From: an uncultured Actinomycetes bacterium | Lineage (GTDB): Bacteria; Actinomycetota; Actinomycetes; Nanopelagicales; Nanopelagicaceae | Assembly: GCA_903850565.1 (NCBI GenBank) | Contig: CAINLV010000029.1 | Span: forward strand, 62,001 to 126,000 | Length of the DNA stretch: 64,000 bases | Direction of reading: 5' to 3' | Shown here: positions 15,282 through 24,732 of the stretch, piece after piece | Position numbering within the stretch: position 1 is the stretch's first letter | Layout: each line of letters opens with the position of its first letter | Position numbers and translations under genes: made by a program | The notes under the pieces: model-generated | Databases searched by the model: none | What the model was told of the DNA's origin: nothing | Seen by the model: only the letters and a program-made list of their open reading frames with translations

Positions 15282-16426
15282 CCGGTTACCGACGTCCAGA
15301 TGGAATGGTCGGAATTAGAAACCACGTTGTTATTCTCCCCGTTGATGATCTTTCCAACGCAGCTGCCGAAGCCGTTTCCAAAGTTGTCCCTGGAACAATG
15401 GCGCTTCCTCATGCCTATGGTCGCCTCCAATTCGGAGCAGATCTAGAGCTTACTTTTCAGACGCTCATTGGCACTGGAAAGAATCCAAACGTGGCAGCAG
15501 TCATCGTTATCGGAATTGAACCTAACTGGACTAATAAGGTTGTTGAAGGAATCAAACTATCCGGCAAGCCAGTCTTTGGAATCGCAATTGAAGGACAAGG
15601 CGACTTGAAAGTTATTGAGCAGGCTTCACGAGTTGCTCAAGCATTTCTCCAAGATGCCAGCGAAATCGAACGCGAACCCGTTCAGTACGGTGACATGATC
15701 CTCAGCATTAAGTGCGGCGAATCTGATACCACTAGCGGACTCGGTGCTTGCCCCACTACATCTGAAGCAGTGGATCGTTGGGTTGAAGCTGGCGGAACAG
15801 TCTTCTTTGGTGAAACGAGCGAACTAACTGGCGGCGAATACTTGATTGCCGACCGTTGCATAGATGATGCCTGCCGCTTGGCTTTCCAAACCACTTATGA
15901 CAAGTACATGGAAGTAATTGAATCTACTGGCGCTAACCTCTTGGGATCTCAACCAACCCAAGGAAATATCGCTGGTGGACTTTCAACCATTGAAGAAAAA
16001 GCCATGGGTAATATTGCTAAGACTGGATCGGTTCCAGTTGTTGGCGTCTTAGCGCCAGCACAAGAGCCAGATAAGAACAAGCCTGGTCTCTACTTTATGG
16101 ATACATCCTCAGCTGCTGCAGAGTGCATCACTCTTATGGCTGCCGCTGGCGCTGCGATTCATTTATTCCCAACAGGTCAAGGCAATGTCATTGGTAATCC
16201 AATCGAGCCAGTAATTAAGCTCACGGCCAATCCAAAGACAGTTGCCACAATGGGCGAACATATCGACCTTGATGTTTCTGGTCTGCTTCGACTTGATTAC
16301 GAATTACCTGAAGCCGGCGATCGCTTAATGACCGTCATCGACCGAACCATCAATGGGCGACTAACTGCCGCTGAGTCTCTAGGGCACCGTGAATTCACCT
16401 TCACAAAGCTCTACATCAGCGCTTAA
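15260..16426 (+). CDS. suyB: (2R)-sulfolactate sulfo-lyase, beta subunit SuyB
   Basis: A 388-residue large subunit of sulfolactate sulfo-lyase; its length matches known SuyB (about 388). The N-terminus GYRRPDGMVGIRNHVVILPV, then DDLSNAAAEAV, HAYGRLQFGADLE, IKCGESDTTSGLGACP, FGETSELTGGEYL, DSQPT-like SQPTQGNIAGGLSTIEEKA, LFPTGQGNVIGNPI and AESLGHREF follow the family throughout. CGESD and the later cysteines fit an iron-containing UxaA-type lyase site. The reaction needs no external cofactor and yields pyruvate plus sulfite. It overlaps suyA and precedes slcC by 45 bp. SuyB rather than altronate hydrolase is favoured by these blocks and the context. Confidence 0.87.
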   Translation: MAIKPRLTGYRRPDGMVGIRNHVVILPVDDLSNAAAEAVSKVVPGTMALPHAYGRLQFGADLELTFQTLIGTGKNPNVAAVIVIGIEPNWTNKVVEGIKLSGKPVFGIAIEGQGDLKVIEQASRVAQAFLQDASEIEREPVQYGDMILSIKCGESDTTSGLGACPTTSEAVDRWVEAGGTVFFGETSELTGGEYLIADRCIDDACRLAFQTTYDKYMEVIESTGANLLGSQPTQGNIAGGLSTIEEKAMGNIAKTGSVPVVGVLAPAQEPDKNKPGLYFMDTSSAAAECITLMAAAGAAIHLFPTGQGNVIGNPIEPVIKLTANPKTVATMGEHIDLDVSGLLRLDYELPEAGDRLMTVIDRTINGRLTAAESLGHREFTFTKLYISA

Positions 16427-16471
16427 TTCGCTTCATTTGCTAACGAAGTAATTTCAAAGGAGATCGGGTTC

Positions 16472-17434
16472 ATGATTTTGATTACCGAAGATGTGTGGGG
16501 TCCTGAGTTTGAGGCCCTCAGTAATCGGTACCAACTTCGCTATGAACCCGACCTCTGGAAAGATCCATCACAGATCAAAGAAGTTCTGCCCGAAGTTACG
16601 GCATGGGTAGTCCGTAATAAAACAAAAGTCACTGCCGATTTAATTTCAGCCGCTCCTAATCTGCGCGTTATTGCTCGCGCTGGAGTTGGGTTGGACAACA
16701 TAGATTTGACTGCAGCCAATGCCGCTGGAGTCGCAGTAAGTGCAGCATTAGGTGTCAATGCAGTTTCGGTTGCTGAACACACATTAGGACTGGCACTTTC
16801 GTTAGCGAGGGACACGATTCCACTGAATCAGGCATCACTTGCTGGTCAGTGGAATCGACTCCCCGGAGTTGAGCTTGCCGGAAAAACTTGGGGCTTACTT
16901 GGATTTGGCGCAACTGCTCGAGCGACTGCAAACCTGCTCAAAGGATTCGGGGTCCGGATTCAGGCATATGATCCCTATGCAACCCCCACAGAAGCACAAC
17001 TAAACGAGTTGAATGCTTCACTTGGAAGCGCCGAAGAAGTATTTGAACAATCAGATCTCATTTCTATTCACCTTCCAAATACTCCTTCGACAAATAAATT
17101 TGTTAATGCCCAGTCAATTGCCCAGATGAAGGATGGCGTTTTCATCATCAATGTTGGCCGGGGCGAGGTCATTGATGAAACAGATTTAATTCAGGCGTTG
17201 AAATCTGGAAAAGTCGCTGGCGCTGGATTAGATGTTCGCGAAAGTGAACCACCAGTTGTGGGTGAAATGGAAACATTGAAGAACGTCGTTCTAACCCCTC
17301 ATATTGCGGGGATTACCAATGAGAGCCAATCCCGAATCATTCGTTTTCTCAGCGATGATATTGACCGAGCATTGAGCAACAAAGACTTACTTTGCGCGGT
17401 TGGTGACGTAAAAACATTTGCGACTACAGCATGA
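16472..17434 (+). CDS. slcC: D-2-hydroxyacid dehydrogenase family; likely (S)-sulfolactate dehydrogenase SlcC
   Basis: A 320-residue NAD-dependent dehydrogenase of the D-isomer 2-hydroxyacid family. The Rossmann block WGLLGFGATARATANLLKGF binds NAD; INVGRGEVIDE holds the catalytic Arg region, GLDVRESEPP the Glu and LTPHIAGIT the His of the charge relay. SlcC, the (S)-sulfolactate dehydrogenase that makes sulfopyruvate, belongs to this family and is coded beside ComC and SuyAB in sulfolactate-degrading bacteria, which is the basis for the name. A phosphoglycerate dehydrogenase reading is the alternative but lacks the ACT domain and suits the context poorly. A strong AAAGGAGATC ribosome site precedes the start, and the stop overlaps comC. 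Confidence 0.8.
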   Translation: MILITEDVWGPEFEALSNRYQLRYEPDLWKDPSQIKEVLPEVTAWVVRNKTKVTADLISAAPNLRVIARAGVGLDNIDLTAANAAGVAVSAALGVNAVSVAEHTLGLALSLARDTIPLNQASLAGQWNRLPGVELAGKTWGLLGFGATARATANLLKGFGVRIQAYDPYATPTEAQLNELNASLGSAEEVFEQSDLISIHLPNTPSTNKFVNAQSIAQMKDGVFIINVGRGEVIDETDLIQALKSGKVAGAGLDVRESEPPVVGEMETLKNVVLTPHIAGITNESQSRIIRFLSDDIDRALSNKDLLCAVGDVKTFATTA

Positions 17435-18438
17435 ACTTCCTGGCCACAGATGAAATTGCGCAGACCACCAGAAGTTTGATGCAGTTCGGTTTATCTGCCG
17501 AAAATTCCGAGATCACCGCCCGATCCATTGTTTGCTCTGATGTTTGGGGAGCAGCAAGCCATGGCCTAATGCGTCTTCCTTTTTATTTCGCCAGGCTTGA
17601 AAAAGGTGGAATCAATCCGAAAGCAACCTTGCAAAGCTTGACCAAGGCCGCCTCAGTCGCGACCTTCGATGGAAATGCGGGCATGGGACATTGGCAGGTT
17701 TTCAAGGGCGCTGAAATTGGAGCTGCAATGGCACAGGAGACCGGCATCTCTCTAGTCACGATAAAGAACTCCAATCACTGTGGCGCATTGGGTATTTACC
17801 TATACCCAGCACTGGATAGAAATCTTCTCGCCATCATCACTAGTACTGGCCCTGCGGTCATGCCAGCCTTCGGGGGCAAGAAAGCGATACTTTCAACCAG
17901 CCCTATTGCCGCTGGTATTCCTTCCGCACCAGTTCCGATCATCATTGATTTGGCTACCAGCGCCGTCGCCAGAGGAAAGATTGCCTCAGCAGCAAAAAAT
18001 GGCGGCACCATCCCCGAAGGATGGGCCGTTGATAAAGAGGGAAACCCAACGACAGATGCCCAAGCAGCGCTGATGGGGATGCTTTCACCATTGGGAGGTG
18101 CCAAAGGATTCGCACTGGCACTGCTTGTTGAATCGTTATCGGCCGGACTCTCTGGCGGAGAAACTGCAATCAACATTCCCGACATGTTCAAGGCTGAAGA
18201 TGACGCAAGGCCTCAGTTAGTTTCTCACTCCATTATTACTATCGACCCAATGAAAGTTGCCGGAGCAGACTCCTTAGCTGGCTTTTCCGAGATTGCCCAA
18301 AATATTCTTAATAGCGGCGGACGGATCCCCGGCGCAAAACGGGTACATCCATCTACCATTTCCGAAGAGATGATCACGATTCCTGAGAATATTGCGGATG
18401 AACTGGCACAGTGGGCCAAGCGCTTGGAGGCCGAATGA
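17431..18438 (+). CDS. comC: LDH2/MDH2-type dehydrogenase; likely (R)-sulfolactate dehydrogenase ComC
   Basis: A 335-residue oxidoreductase of the malate/L-lactate dehydrogenase 2 family. VTIKNSNHCGALGIYLYPAL contains the catalytic His of this fold; ILSTSPIAAGIPS and PLGGAKGFALALLVESLSAG are the cofactor and dimer blocks. ComC of this family interconverts sulfopyruvate and (R)-sulfolactate with NAD(P)H. Working after SlcC it would complete an inversion from (S)- to (R)-sulfolactate, the isomer SuyAB accepts. It overlaps slcC by 4 bp (ATGA) and the exporter gene by 4 bp. Specificity is inferred from context; ureidoglycolate or malate dehydrogenase are family alternatives. Confidence 0.8.
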   Translation: MNFLATDEIAQTTRSLMQFGLSAENSEITARSIVCSDVWGAASHGLMRLPFYFARLEKGGINPKATLQSLTKAASVATFDGNAGMGHWQVFKGAEIGAAMAQETGISLVTIKNSNHCGALGIYLYPALDRNLLAIITSTGPAVMPAFGGKKAILSTSPIAAGIPSAPVPIIIDLATSAVARGKIASAAKNGGTIPEGWAVDKEGNPTTDAQAALMGMLSPLGGAKGFALALLVESLSAGLSGGETAINIPDMFKAEDDARPQLVSHSIITIDPMKVAGADSLAGFSEIAQNILNSGGRIPGAKRVHPSTISEEMITIPENIADELAQWAKRLEAE

Positions 18439-19442
18439 ATTTGGTGAAACTTTTGAAGTTGCCTTCACTGCGAGATCTATTTTATTTAGCAATCATCGCG
18501 GCAGTGGTCGCCGTAACTTTTCTGATAAACCATTTCTATTACTTTCTTAGCCCACTATTTCTCTCGCTCATTGCCGGACTTCTTATTTCTAACTTTCTCA
18601 GCTGGCCCACGGCCGGCAAGGAAGCGCTAAATTTTGCGTCGAAGAAATGCTTGCGTTTTGGCGTGATTCTTCTTGGACTTCAAATCACCTTACATAAGTT
18701 TGTGGAAATTGGACTCAGGGGATTTGCCGCCATTTTGCTGATTGTCATTCTCACTTTCACCGGGGTTCGCTTCTTCGCTAAGAAATCCGGCTTATCGCCT
18801 ACATTGGCAATGTTAATTGCTGGTGGTTTTGCCATATGCGGGGCTTCTGCGGTTGCGGCAATTGGTTCGGCAAAGAAAAGCGCCAATGACGAGATCTCTT
18901 ATGCGGTTGGCTTAGTAACCCTTTGTGGCACCCTTTCAATCTTCGTTATTCCGCCAATAACAAAACTATTCTCCTTATCTCACTCCACCGCAGGGGCGTG
19001 GATCGGTGCAGCAGTACACGATGTCGGTCAGGTGATTGCGACCGCCTCAGTCGTGGGCGGCTCCACCATGCAATACGCCGTAATATCCAAACTGGCTCGG
19101 GTAGTTCTCTTAGCGCCACTTCTGATCATCTTGACTTTACGGGAACGTGAAGCGGGAACTGAGAAAAAGAAATTGTCACTTACGACACTTTTGCCGCCAT
19201 TTATTATCGCCTTTCTAGTTGTCGCACTCTTAAATAACACCGTTCACCTACCCGCAACCACCTTGAGCTTTTTCGTCAATGTTTCAAAGTTCCTACTTTC
19301 TATGGGGCTCTTTGCGATGGCGGCCAATGTTCGTTGGAGTTCGCTGAGAAAGATTGGTGGAAAGCCACTTCTCTTCGGATTGAGCGCCTGGGTTATTTGT
19401 GGCGGACTATCATTAGGAATCTTAAAATTGGTAGGTCTATAA
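18435..19442 (+). CDS. YeiH/SuyZ-family exporter, putative sulfite or sulfate efflux
   Basis: A 335-residue membrane protein with about ten helices, of the UPF0324/YeiH putative sulfate exporter family. Signatures are FGVILLGLQITLHKF, GGFAICGASAVAAIGSAKKS and AGAWIGAAVHDVGQVIATAS. A member named SuyZ accompanies suyAB in Paracoccus and is thought to remove sulfonate-derived sulfite or sulfate; here it would expel the sulfite made by SuyAB. ATG 18435 overlaps the comC stop as ATGA; an upstream GTG at 18411 gives eight extra residues and is less likely. No sulfite dehydrogenase is seen, so export of sulfite itself, or oxidation elsewhere, has to be assumed. Confidence 0.82.
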   Translation: MNLVKLLKLPSLRDLFYLAIIAAVVAVTFLINHFYYFLSPLFLSLIAGLLISNFLSWPTAGKEALNFASKKCLRFGVILLGLQITLHKFVEIGLRGFAAILLIVILTFTGVRFFAKKSGLSPTLAMLIAGGFAICGASAVAAIGSAKKSANDEISYAVGLVTLCGTLSIFVIPPITKLFSLSHSTAGAWIGAAVHDVGQVIATASVVGGSTMQYAVISKLARVVLLAPLLIILTLREREAGTEKKKLSLTTLLPPFIIAFLVVALLNNTVHLPATTLSFFVNVSKFLLSMGLFAMAANVRWSSLRKIGGKPLLFGLSAWVICGGLSLGILKLVGL

Positions 19443-19466
19443 AGATTGCTTTAGCAAGGAGTTTGG

Positions 19467-19715
19467 ATGGCGCTCTGCATCGATTGTGGTTCCACCGTCA
19501 CGGGCATCGCCGTATGTCCTAAGTGCGGAAGCAATAATGTTAAAGAGATCGATAAGAGTGTTTTTGGAACTTCCAATATTCCAGACCGCCGCACCGTCGA
19601 TGGCGATTGGGATGCGGCAGCGGCAGAGTTAATGAAGAAGCCAACGAAGGAATCGCTTCGAGAGGTAAAACGCGAAGGTCGAAAGAGAAGATTCTTCCGA
19701 AGAAGATTTACTTAG
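19467..19715 (+). CDS. Small zinc-ribbon protein, function unknown
   Basis: An 82-residue protein with two CxxC knuckles at the N-terminus ([17 protein letters not shown]), making a zinc ribbon in the first 24 residues, and a strongly basic tail ([17 protein letters not shown]) that could contact nucleic acid or ribosomes. AAGGAG eight bases upstream is a clear ribosome site. It begins 25 bp after the exporter gene, but nothing ties it to sulfur metabolism. Its last 8 bp overlap the end of the converging asd gene. I do not recognise the family. Confidence 0.7.
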   Translation: MALCIDCGSTVTGIAVCPKCGSNNVKEIDKSVFGTSNIPDRRTVDGDWDAAAAELMKKPTKESLREVKREGRKRRFFRRRFT

Positions 19716-20763
19716 TAAATTCTTTGGCAACCAATTCAGCGATTTGGGCGGTATTTAGCGCAGCACCTTTTCGCAGGTTATCGCCACAGAGAAAGAGATC
19801 TAAGGATTTCTTGTCATCCAGGCTCTGACGTACTCGGCCAACCCAAGTTGGATCGGTACCTACGACATCAGCTGGCGTTGGAAAAATATGATTTTCGGGA
19901 TCATCCATGAGTTCGACCCCAGCTGCTTTTCGAAGGACTTCTTGCGCATCCTTTCGCGAAACCTTTTTCTTGAAGGTTGCATGAACGGCCAAAGAGTGAG
20001 TCGTGAGCACCGGAACGCGGACACAGGTGGCCGACACTTTCAGGTCTTTCATTCCTAGAATCTTGCGAGATTCATTTCTAACTTTTAGCTCTTCAGAGGA
20101 ATAGCCAGCTTCTTTTAGAGAACCAGCCCACGGAACGACATTCAATGCCAGCGGGGCTGGAAATGGACCAAATTCGGTAATGACTTCGCGAGAATCGCGA
20201 GCGTTATCGCCCACATTCGTGCCAGCAACTGCAGAAATCTGGGCGCGCAAGGTATCTATTCCTATTTGCCCAGCTCCAGAAGCAGCTTGGTAAGAGGCAA
20301 CTACTAATTCCTTCAATCCGAACTTTCGATTCAAGGCTCCCATGGCAACGATCATGGAGAGAGTGGTGCAGTTTGGATTTGAAATAATCCCCTTCGGGCG
20401 ATTCCTTGCTTGCTTGGGATTTACCTCAGGGACGACAAGTGGAACTTCAGGATCCATGCGGAAAGCACCGGAGTTGTCGACCACTACCGCACCTTTTTTG
20501 GCGGCGATTGGTGCCCACTCTTGCGAAATTTCATCTGGGACGTCAAACATTGCAATATCAATACCTTCAAAGGCTTCAGGTGAGAGCGCCACAACTGTTA
20601 ATTCTTCACCACGGCACATGAGTTTCTTGCCGGCACTTCGAGCTGAAGCAATTAGTCGAATCTCGCCATAGACATTTGGACGCTTGGTGAGAATATCCAA
20701 CATAACCGTACCTACGGCGCCCGTGGCACCGACGACTGCAAGTGAAGGTAGCTTCTTTTTCAT
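19708..20763 (-). CDS. asd: Aspartate-semialdehyde dehydrogenase
   Basis: A 351-residue enzyme reducing aspartyl phosphate to aspartate semialdehyde for lysine, diaminopimelate, threonine and methionine. The N-terminus [18 protein letters not shown] is the NADP site. [15 protein letters not shown] contains the catalytic Cys; the later [16 protein letters not shown] holds the substrate Arg and His. Its start overlaps the lysC stop by 4 bp, the classic actinobacterial lysC-asd pair. Length and motifs are normal. Confidence 0.96.
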   Translation of the reverse strand: MKKKLPSLAVVGATGAVGTVMLDILTKRPNVYGEIRLIASARSAGKKLMCRGEELTVVALSPEAFEGIDIAMFDVPDEISQEWAPIAAKKGAVVVDNSGAFRMDPEVPLVVPEVNPKQARNRPKGIISNPNCTTLSMIVAMGALNRKFGLKELVVASYQAASGAGQIGIDTLRAQISAVAGTNVGDNARDSREVITEFGPFPAPLALNVVPWAGSLKEAGYSSEELKVRNESRKILGMKDLKVSATCVRVPVLTTHSLAVHATFKKKVSRKDAQEVLRKAAGVELMDDPENHIFPTPADVVGTDPTWVGRVRQSLDDKKSLDLFLCGDNLRKGAALNTAQIAELVAKEFTK

Positions 20764-22028
20764 CGACCGGTTCCTCCATAAACTATTGCTTGCTCATCAG
20801 TATCAAGATCAAAGGCAGTGTGTGCGGCTTTCACGCCACGTTCAATATCTTCGGCGCGACAAATTATGGAAATCCGAATTTCAGAGGTAGAAATCATTTC
20901 GATGTTGACGCCAGCATCGGCAAGGCAGGCAAAGAATGTCGCCGTTACGCCAGGATGTGAACGCATACCGGCACCGATCAAGGAGAGCTTGCCGATTTGA
21001 TCATCGTATTGAAGTGAAGCAAAACCAACTTCGCCTTGAACTTTGTTTAGTACTTCTGTAGCGCGACCACCTTCAGTTTTTGGCAAAGTAAAAGAAATGT
21101 CGGTCAATCCGGTTGCGGCAGCGGAAACGTTTTGAACAATCATGTCGATGTTGATGTGAGCATCGGCGATGGTTTGGAAAATTCTGGCCGCGATACCTGT
21201 TCGATCGGGAACACCAACGATGGTGATCTTGGCTTCGCTACGATCGTGAGCGATTCCAGCGATAATTGCTTGTTCCATGTCGCCTCCTTCTGGATGATCT
21301 TTGACCACCCAAGTTCCTTCGTTATTTGAAAAAGATGATCGAACGTGAATTGGTAAGTCATAACGTCGTGCATATTCCACACAACGAAGATGGAGAACTT
21401 TTGCCCCTGACGCCGCAAGTTCCAACATCTCTTCATAAGTTACGGTCTTAAGTTTTCTGGCGGTTGGTACAACGCGTGGATCGGCAGAGAAGACACCATC
21501 GACATCGGTGTAAATTTCGCAAACATCTGCCTCTAGTGCAGCGGCAAGTGCGACCGCAGTTGTGTCCGATCCACCTCTACCTAGCGTCGTGACATCTTTA
21601 GTGTCCTGACTAATTCCTTGGAAGCCGGCGACAATTGCGATTGCGCCTTCATCGAGTGCTTCTTTAATTCGACCAGGGGTTACATCAATGATCCGAGCTC
21701 GACCATGTGCGGAATCGGTAATGACACCGGCTTGAGATCCGGTGAATGATCGCGCCTCATGACCAAGGTTTCCAATTGCCATCGCCAGCAGCGCCATTGA
21801 GATTCGCTCGCCAGCGGTGAGCAACATATCTAGTTCACGGCCATTAGGAAGGGGCGTAACTTGATTGGCTAATTCAATGAGTTCATCGGTGGTGTCGCCC
21901 ATGGCGCTCACTACTACGACGACCTGATGGCCGGCGCGCTTAGTGGCCACGATGCGATTGGCGACCCGTTTTAGCCCTTCGGCATCAGCAACGGAGGAAC
22001 CGCCATATTTTTGAACAATCAATCCCAT
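20760..22028 (-). CDS. lysC: Aspartate kinase
   Basis: A 422-residue aspartokinase, the first committed step to the aspartate-family amino acids. [20 protein letters not shown] is the kinase signature, and [16 protein letters not shown] and [13 protein letters not shown] follow. Two ACT domains occupy about residues 265-410 ([20 protein letters not shown] and [19 protein letters not shown]) and would bind lysine and threonine for feedback inhibition. The length matches actinobacterial LysC-alpha; an internal start for a separate beta subunit is possible in this family, but I did not identify one. Upstream lies an 82-bp gap to recR with no evident riboswitch. Confidence 0.96.
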   Translation of the reverse strand: MGLIVQKYGGSSVADAEGLKRVANRIVATKRAGHQVVVVVSAMGDTTDELIELANQVTPLPNGRELDMLLTAGERISMALLAMAIGNLGHEARSFTGSQAGVITDSAHGRARIIDVTPGRIKEALDEGAIAIVAGFQGISQDTKDVTTLGRGGSDTTAVALAAALEADVCEIYTDVDGVFSADPRVVPTARKLKTVTYEEMLELAASGAKVLHLRCVEYARRYDLPIHVRSSFSNNEGTWVVKDHPEGGDMEQAIIAGIAHDRSEAKITIVGVPDRTGIAARIFQTIADAHINIDMIVQNVSAAATGLTDISFTLPKTEGGRATEVLNKVQGEVGFASLQYDDQIGKLSLIGAGMRSHPGVTATFFACLADAGVNIEMISTSEIRISIICRAEDIERGVKAAHTAFDLDTDEQAIVYGGTGR

Positions 22029-22110
22029 GGCGTAAATCTGACAGAAAAACTTTATCTAGGCTAGTTATCTTAGATAATGAGACGCTCAAGCATCTTATTA
22101 TGTGAGATTT

Positions 22111-22710
22111 TTAGGACTCAACTGTCCTTCGACCCTCAAATGCCCGTCCTAAGGTCACTTCATCGGCATATTCCAAATCTCCCCCGACCGGCAGACCGCT
22201 GGCCAGACGAGAGACTTTGATCCCCATGGGTTTGATCAATCGAATCAGATAGGTAGCGGTTGCTTCGCCTTCAAGGTTTGGATCTGTGGCAATGATGATC
22301 TCTTGGATTTCAGTGGCAGCTAAACGAGTCAGTAACTCTCGGATCCGCAAATTCTCTGGACCGATTCCATCGATTGGCGAAATCGCTCCGCCGAGAACGT
22401 GATACTTCCCGCGGAATTCGCGGGTCTTTTCAATAGCTAAAACATCTTTGCTTTCTTCAACTACACAGATTGATGAACCATCGCGTCGTGGGTCACGGCA
22501 GATTCGGCAAAGTTCTTCTTCGGTGATATTTCCACATTCGATACAAAATTTAACGCGTTCTTTTACCGTCCGGAGAACTTCGACTAACCGGGAAACATCG
22601 ACGCGTTCGGATTGAATAATATGGAAAGCAATTCGTTGCGCGCTCTTAGGTCCGATCCCAGGCAAACGCCCGAGTTCATCGATGAGGTCCTGAATTGCTC
22701 CTTCGTACAT
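22111..22710 (-). CDS. recR: Recombination protein RecR
   Basis: A 199-residue recombination mediator helping load RecA at gaps with RecF and RecO. The N-terminal helix-hairpin-helix reads [20 protein letters not shown]; a zinc finger follows ([18 protein letters not shown]), then the Toprim domain ([34 protein letters not shown]). Length is standard. It lies 25 bp downstream of dnaX, the usual dnaX-recR order; the YbaB gene common between them is absent here. Confidence 0.97.
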   Translation of the reverse strand: MYEGAIQDLIDELGRLPGIGPKSAQRIAFHIIQSERVDVSRLVEVLRTVKERVKFCIECGNITEEELCRICRDPRRDGSSICVVEESKDVLAIEKTREFRGKYHVLGGAISPIDGIGPENLRIRELLTRLAATEIQEIIIATDPNLEGEATATYLIRLIKPMGIKVSRLASGLPVGGDLEYADEVTLGRAFEGRRTVES

Positions 22711-22735
22711 AGTTCACACCGTAGCGCACGAAGCG

Positions 22736-24454
22736 CTATTCCTTGGTGAACTCCTTAATGACTTTAGCTCCTAATTCGCGCATCAAGAGTTCGGTACCCG
22801 AAAGTTGATTAGCATCAGAGGGATCTTCAACGGTTCTGCCCGCTGCTGGAGAGTTGACGGTTGAATCGACAACACATTCGATCTTTCGATCCAGACCAGT
22901 CACATCGACGAAGGCAGCACGAAGAATTTCATCCGAACCAGAACGAATAAATGAATCTCTGGCACCAGTATTAACAATACCGATGGTGATTGCTTTTTCA
23001 TCTACTGATAGAACTTGTGCGCTGGCGCTGAGAAGAGACCACGTAAGTCGCCGACGCTTTTTCACATTTTCAATTACATCTGGCCACAATCGGCGCAACG
23101 CCGCAATATCGATCGGTCCGGTTGGTTTTATGGGAGCCGGTGTCGGTGCCGCTGCACGAATTGGTGCCGGCCGAGATTCAGCGACAGGCGCAGGATTGTC
23201 ATTACTAACTGGCGCAACTTTCGCACCAGTTGGTGCTGATCTCACATTAATTGGTGCAGATTCTGCGGCAGGTGCTGAAGTGAGCGGTGCCATCGCTGAT
23301 GAAGTGCGTTCCAATCGCTCCAACCGAGCCAGGAGACCTGAGTCAGAAGAATCTGGCAAAAGTATGCGTCCGCAAATGAGTTCAAGCATAAGTCGTGGCG
23401 CAGTAGCTCCACGCATCTGCGTTAAACCTTCCGCGACAATATCTGCCGAACGAATAATGGTAGCCGTACCAATCAAAGTCGCTTGTGAGCGCATTCGTTG
23501 CAATTGATCCGTTGGGATTTCCCGCAAAATATGGCTGGCGTTATCTTCTACCGCACCAACAATAATTAAGTCGCGCAATCGCTCCAGAAAGTCTTGAGTG
23601 AAACGCCGTGGATCATGTCCTGATTCAATAACGCGATCAATAATCTTGAAAAGTGTTGCCGCATCGTGGGCTGCCAATGCGTCTATCGCTTCATTGAGCA
23701 GTGCGCCATCGGTATATCCCAATAATTGAATCGCAATTTCATATGTCACTCCGGCTTTTCCAGCGCCAGCTAAAAGTTGGCCTAAGATGGAGAGTGCATC
23801 ACGAACTGATCCCCCGCTTGCCCGAACAACCAAGGGAACCACACCTTTAGCAACTTTGATGCCTTCGGCATTACAAATCTTTTCTAAGTGCGCCGCCAAA
23901 ATCCCAGGTGGCACTAACCGAAATGGGTAGTGATGAGTTCGGGAACGAATTGTTGAGATAAGTTTTTCAGGTTCGGTTGTGGCGAATATAAATAGAACAT
24001 GTGGCGGCGGTTCTTCAACCACTTTGAGTAGAGCGTTAGCCGCGCCGGGTCCGAGTTGGTGGGCCTCGTCAATAATATAAATCTTGTACCGAGAACTAAC
24101 TGGTGCGAAAAATGCTTTATCGCGAAGTTCGCGCGCATCGTCTACCAGACCGTGAGTTGCCGCATCGAGTTCAATGACATCAATAGATCCAGGTCCATTG
24201 GCAACTAAATCTTTACAGGATTGGCACTCACCGCATGGAGTTGGGGTTGGTCCCTTTTCACAATTGAGGCTTCGGGCCATGATGCGAGCGCTGGAAGTCT
24301 TTCCGCAGCCTCTGGGACCGGAAAATAGATAGGCGTGATGAATCTTGCCGGAGGTCAGTGCATTGGAAAGGGGTTCAGTGACATGTTCCTGCCCAATGAC
24401 TTCGGCAAAGGTCGAAGGTCGGTATTTGCGATAGAGAGCTAAGGACACCGCCAC
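22736..24454 (-). CDS. dnaX: DNA polymerase III subunit gamma/tau
   Basis: A 572-residue clamp-loader subunit. Residues 1-240 are the AAA+ module: KYRPSTFAEVIGQEHV, Walker A GPRGCGKTSSA, a four-cysteine zinc site around CGECQSC, IYIIDEAHQLGP (Walker B) and the sensor FATTEPEKL. Domain III follows to about 370. Residues 375-450 are an Ala-Pro rich linker, then a C-terminal tau-like domain (IAALRRLWPDVIENVKKRRR). I see no slippery A-run that would suggest programmed frameshifting. It starts just after the SRP RNA gene and runs toward recR. Confidence 0.96.
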   Translation of the reverse strand: MAVSLALYRKYRPSTFAEVIGQEHVTEPLSNALTSGKIHHAYLFSGPRGCGKTSSARIMARSLNCEKGPTPTPCGECQSCKDLVANGPGSIDVIELDAATHGLVDDARELRDKAFFAPVSSRYKIYIIDEAHQLGPGAANALLKVVEEPPPHVLFIFATTEPEKLISTIRSRTHHYPFRLVPPGILAAHLEKICNAEGIKVAKGVVPLVVRASGGSVRDALSILGQLLAGAGKAGVTYEIAIQLLGYTDGALLNEAIDALAAHDAATLFKIIDRVIESGHDPRRFTQDFLERLRDLIIVGAVEDNASHILREIPTDQLQRMRSQATLIGTATIIRSADIVAEGLTQMRGATAPRLMLELICGRILLPDSSDSGLLARLERLERTSSAMAPLTSAPAAESAPINVRSAPTGAKVAPVSNDNPAPVAESRPAPIRAAAPTPAPIKPTGPIDIAALRRLWPDVIENVKKRRRLTWSLLSASAQVLSVDEKAITIGIVNTGARDSFIRSGSDEILRAAFVDVTGLDRKIECVVDSTVNSPAAGRTVEDPSDANQLSGTELLMRELGAKVIKEFTKE

Positions 24455-24482
24455 ACCCTTCTATTAGCCACTGACAGTTAAG

Positions 24483-24573
24483 AGGACCCTCCGTGCACCC
24501 ATCAGAGCGGGCCTACCCTTGCTGCCTTCCAGCCCTGGGGGAGTTCAGCACGATAATGTCGCACGGAGGATCT
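24483..24573 (-). ncRNA. ffs: Signal recognition particle RNA, small bacterial (4.5S) type
   Basis: On the reverse strand, GATCCTCCGTGCGACATTAT at the 5' end pairs with the 3' arm GTGCACGGAGGGTCC, and the tip holds the invariant SRP core CAGGGCTGGAAGGCAGCAAG with its GGAA tetraloop. This is the about 90-nt form with a single hairpin that binds Ffh. It stands between tRNA-Ser and dnaX, a common actinobacterial position. End points are estimates from the stem limits. Confidence 0.93.
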
Positions 24574-24616
24574 GGGTGGAATTCTAGCCGTCTCGGTCGG
24601 GATAAGGTTCTCCTCT

Positions 24617-24701
24617 GGAGGATTCGCATAGCGGCCGAGTGCGCACGCTTGGAAAGCGTGTATAGGGCAACCTATCGAGGGTTCAAATCCCTCATCCTCC
24701 G
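24617..24701 (+). tRNA. tRNA-Ser (GGA)
   Basis: The acceptor GGAGGAT pairs with ATCCTCC, followed by discriminator G (24701). The anticodon arm is CACGC-TTGGAAA-GCGTG with anticodon GGA, the long variable arm TATAGGGCAACCTATC marks a class II tRNA, and the T arm is GAGGG-TTCAAAT-CCCTC. CCA is not encoded. It reads UCC and UCU. Confidence 0.95.
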
Positions 24702-24732
24702 CTCTTCACTGTCAGGTCAACTCGATATGTAA

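Noticed and set aside
14979-16426. Altronate or galactarate dehydratase (UxaA/GarD) for the split SAF and large subunit pair
   Set aside because: No uronate or galactarate genes are near; subunit split, lengths and neighbouring SlcC-, ComC- and SuyZ-like genes favour sulfolactate sulfo-lyase.
22029-22110. Lysine riboswitch before lysC
   Set aside because: Only 82 bp lie upstream and no lysine-riboswitch core is visible.
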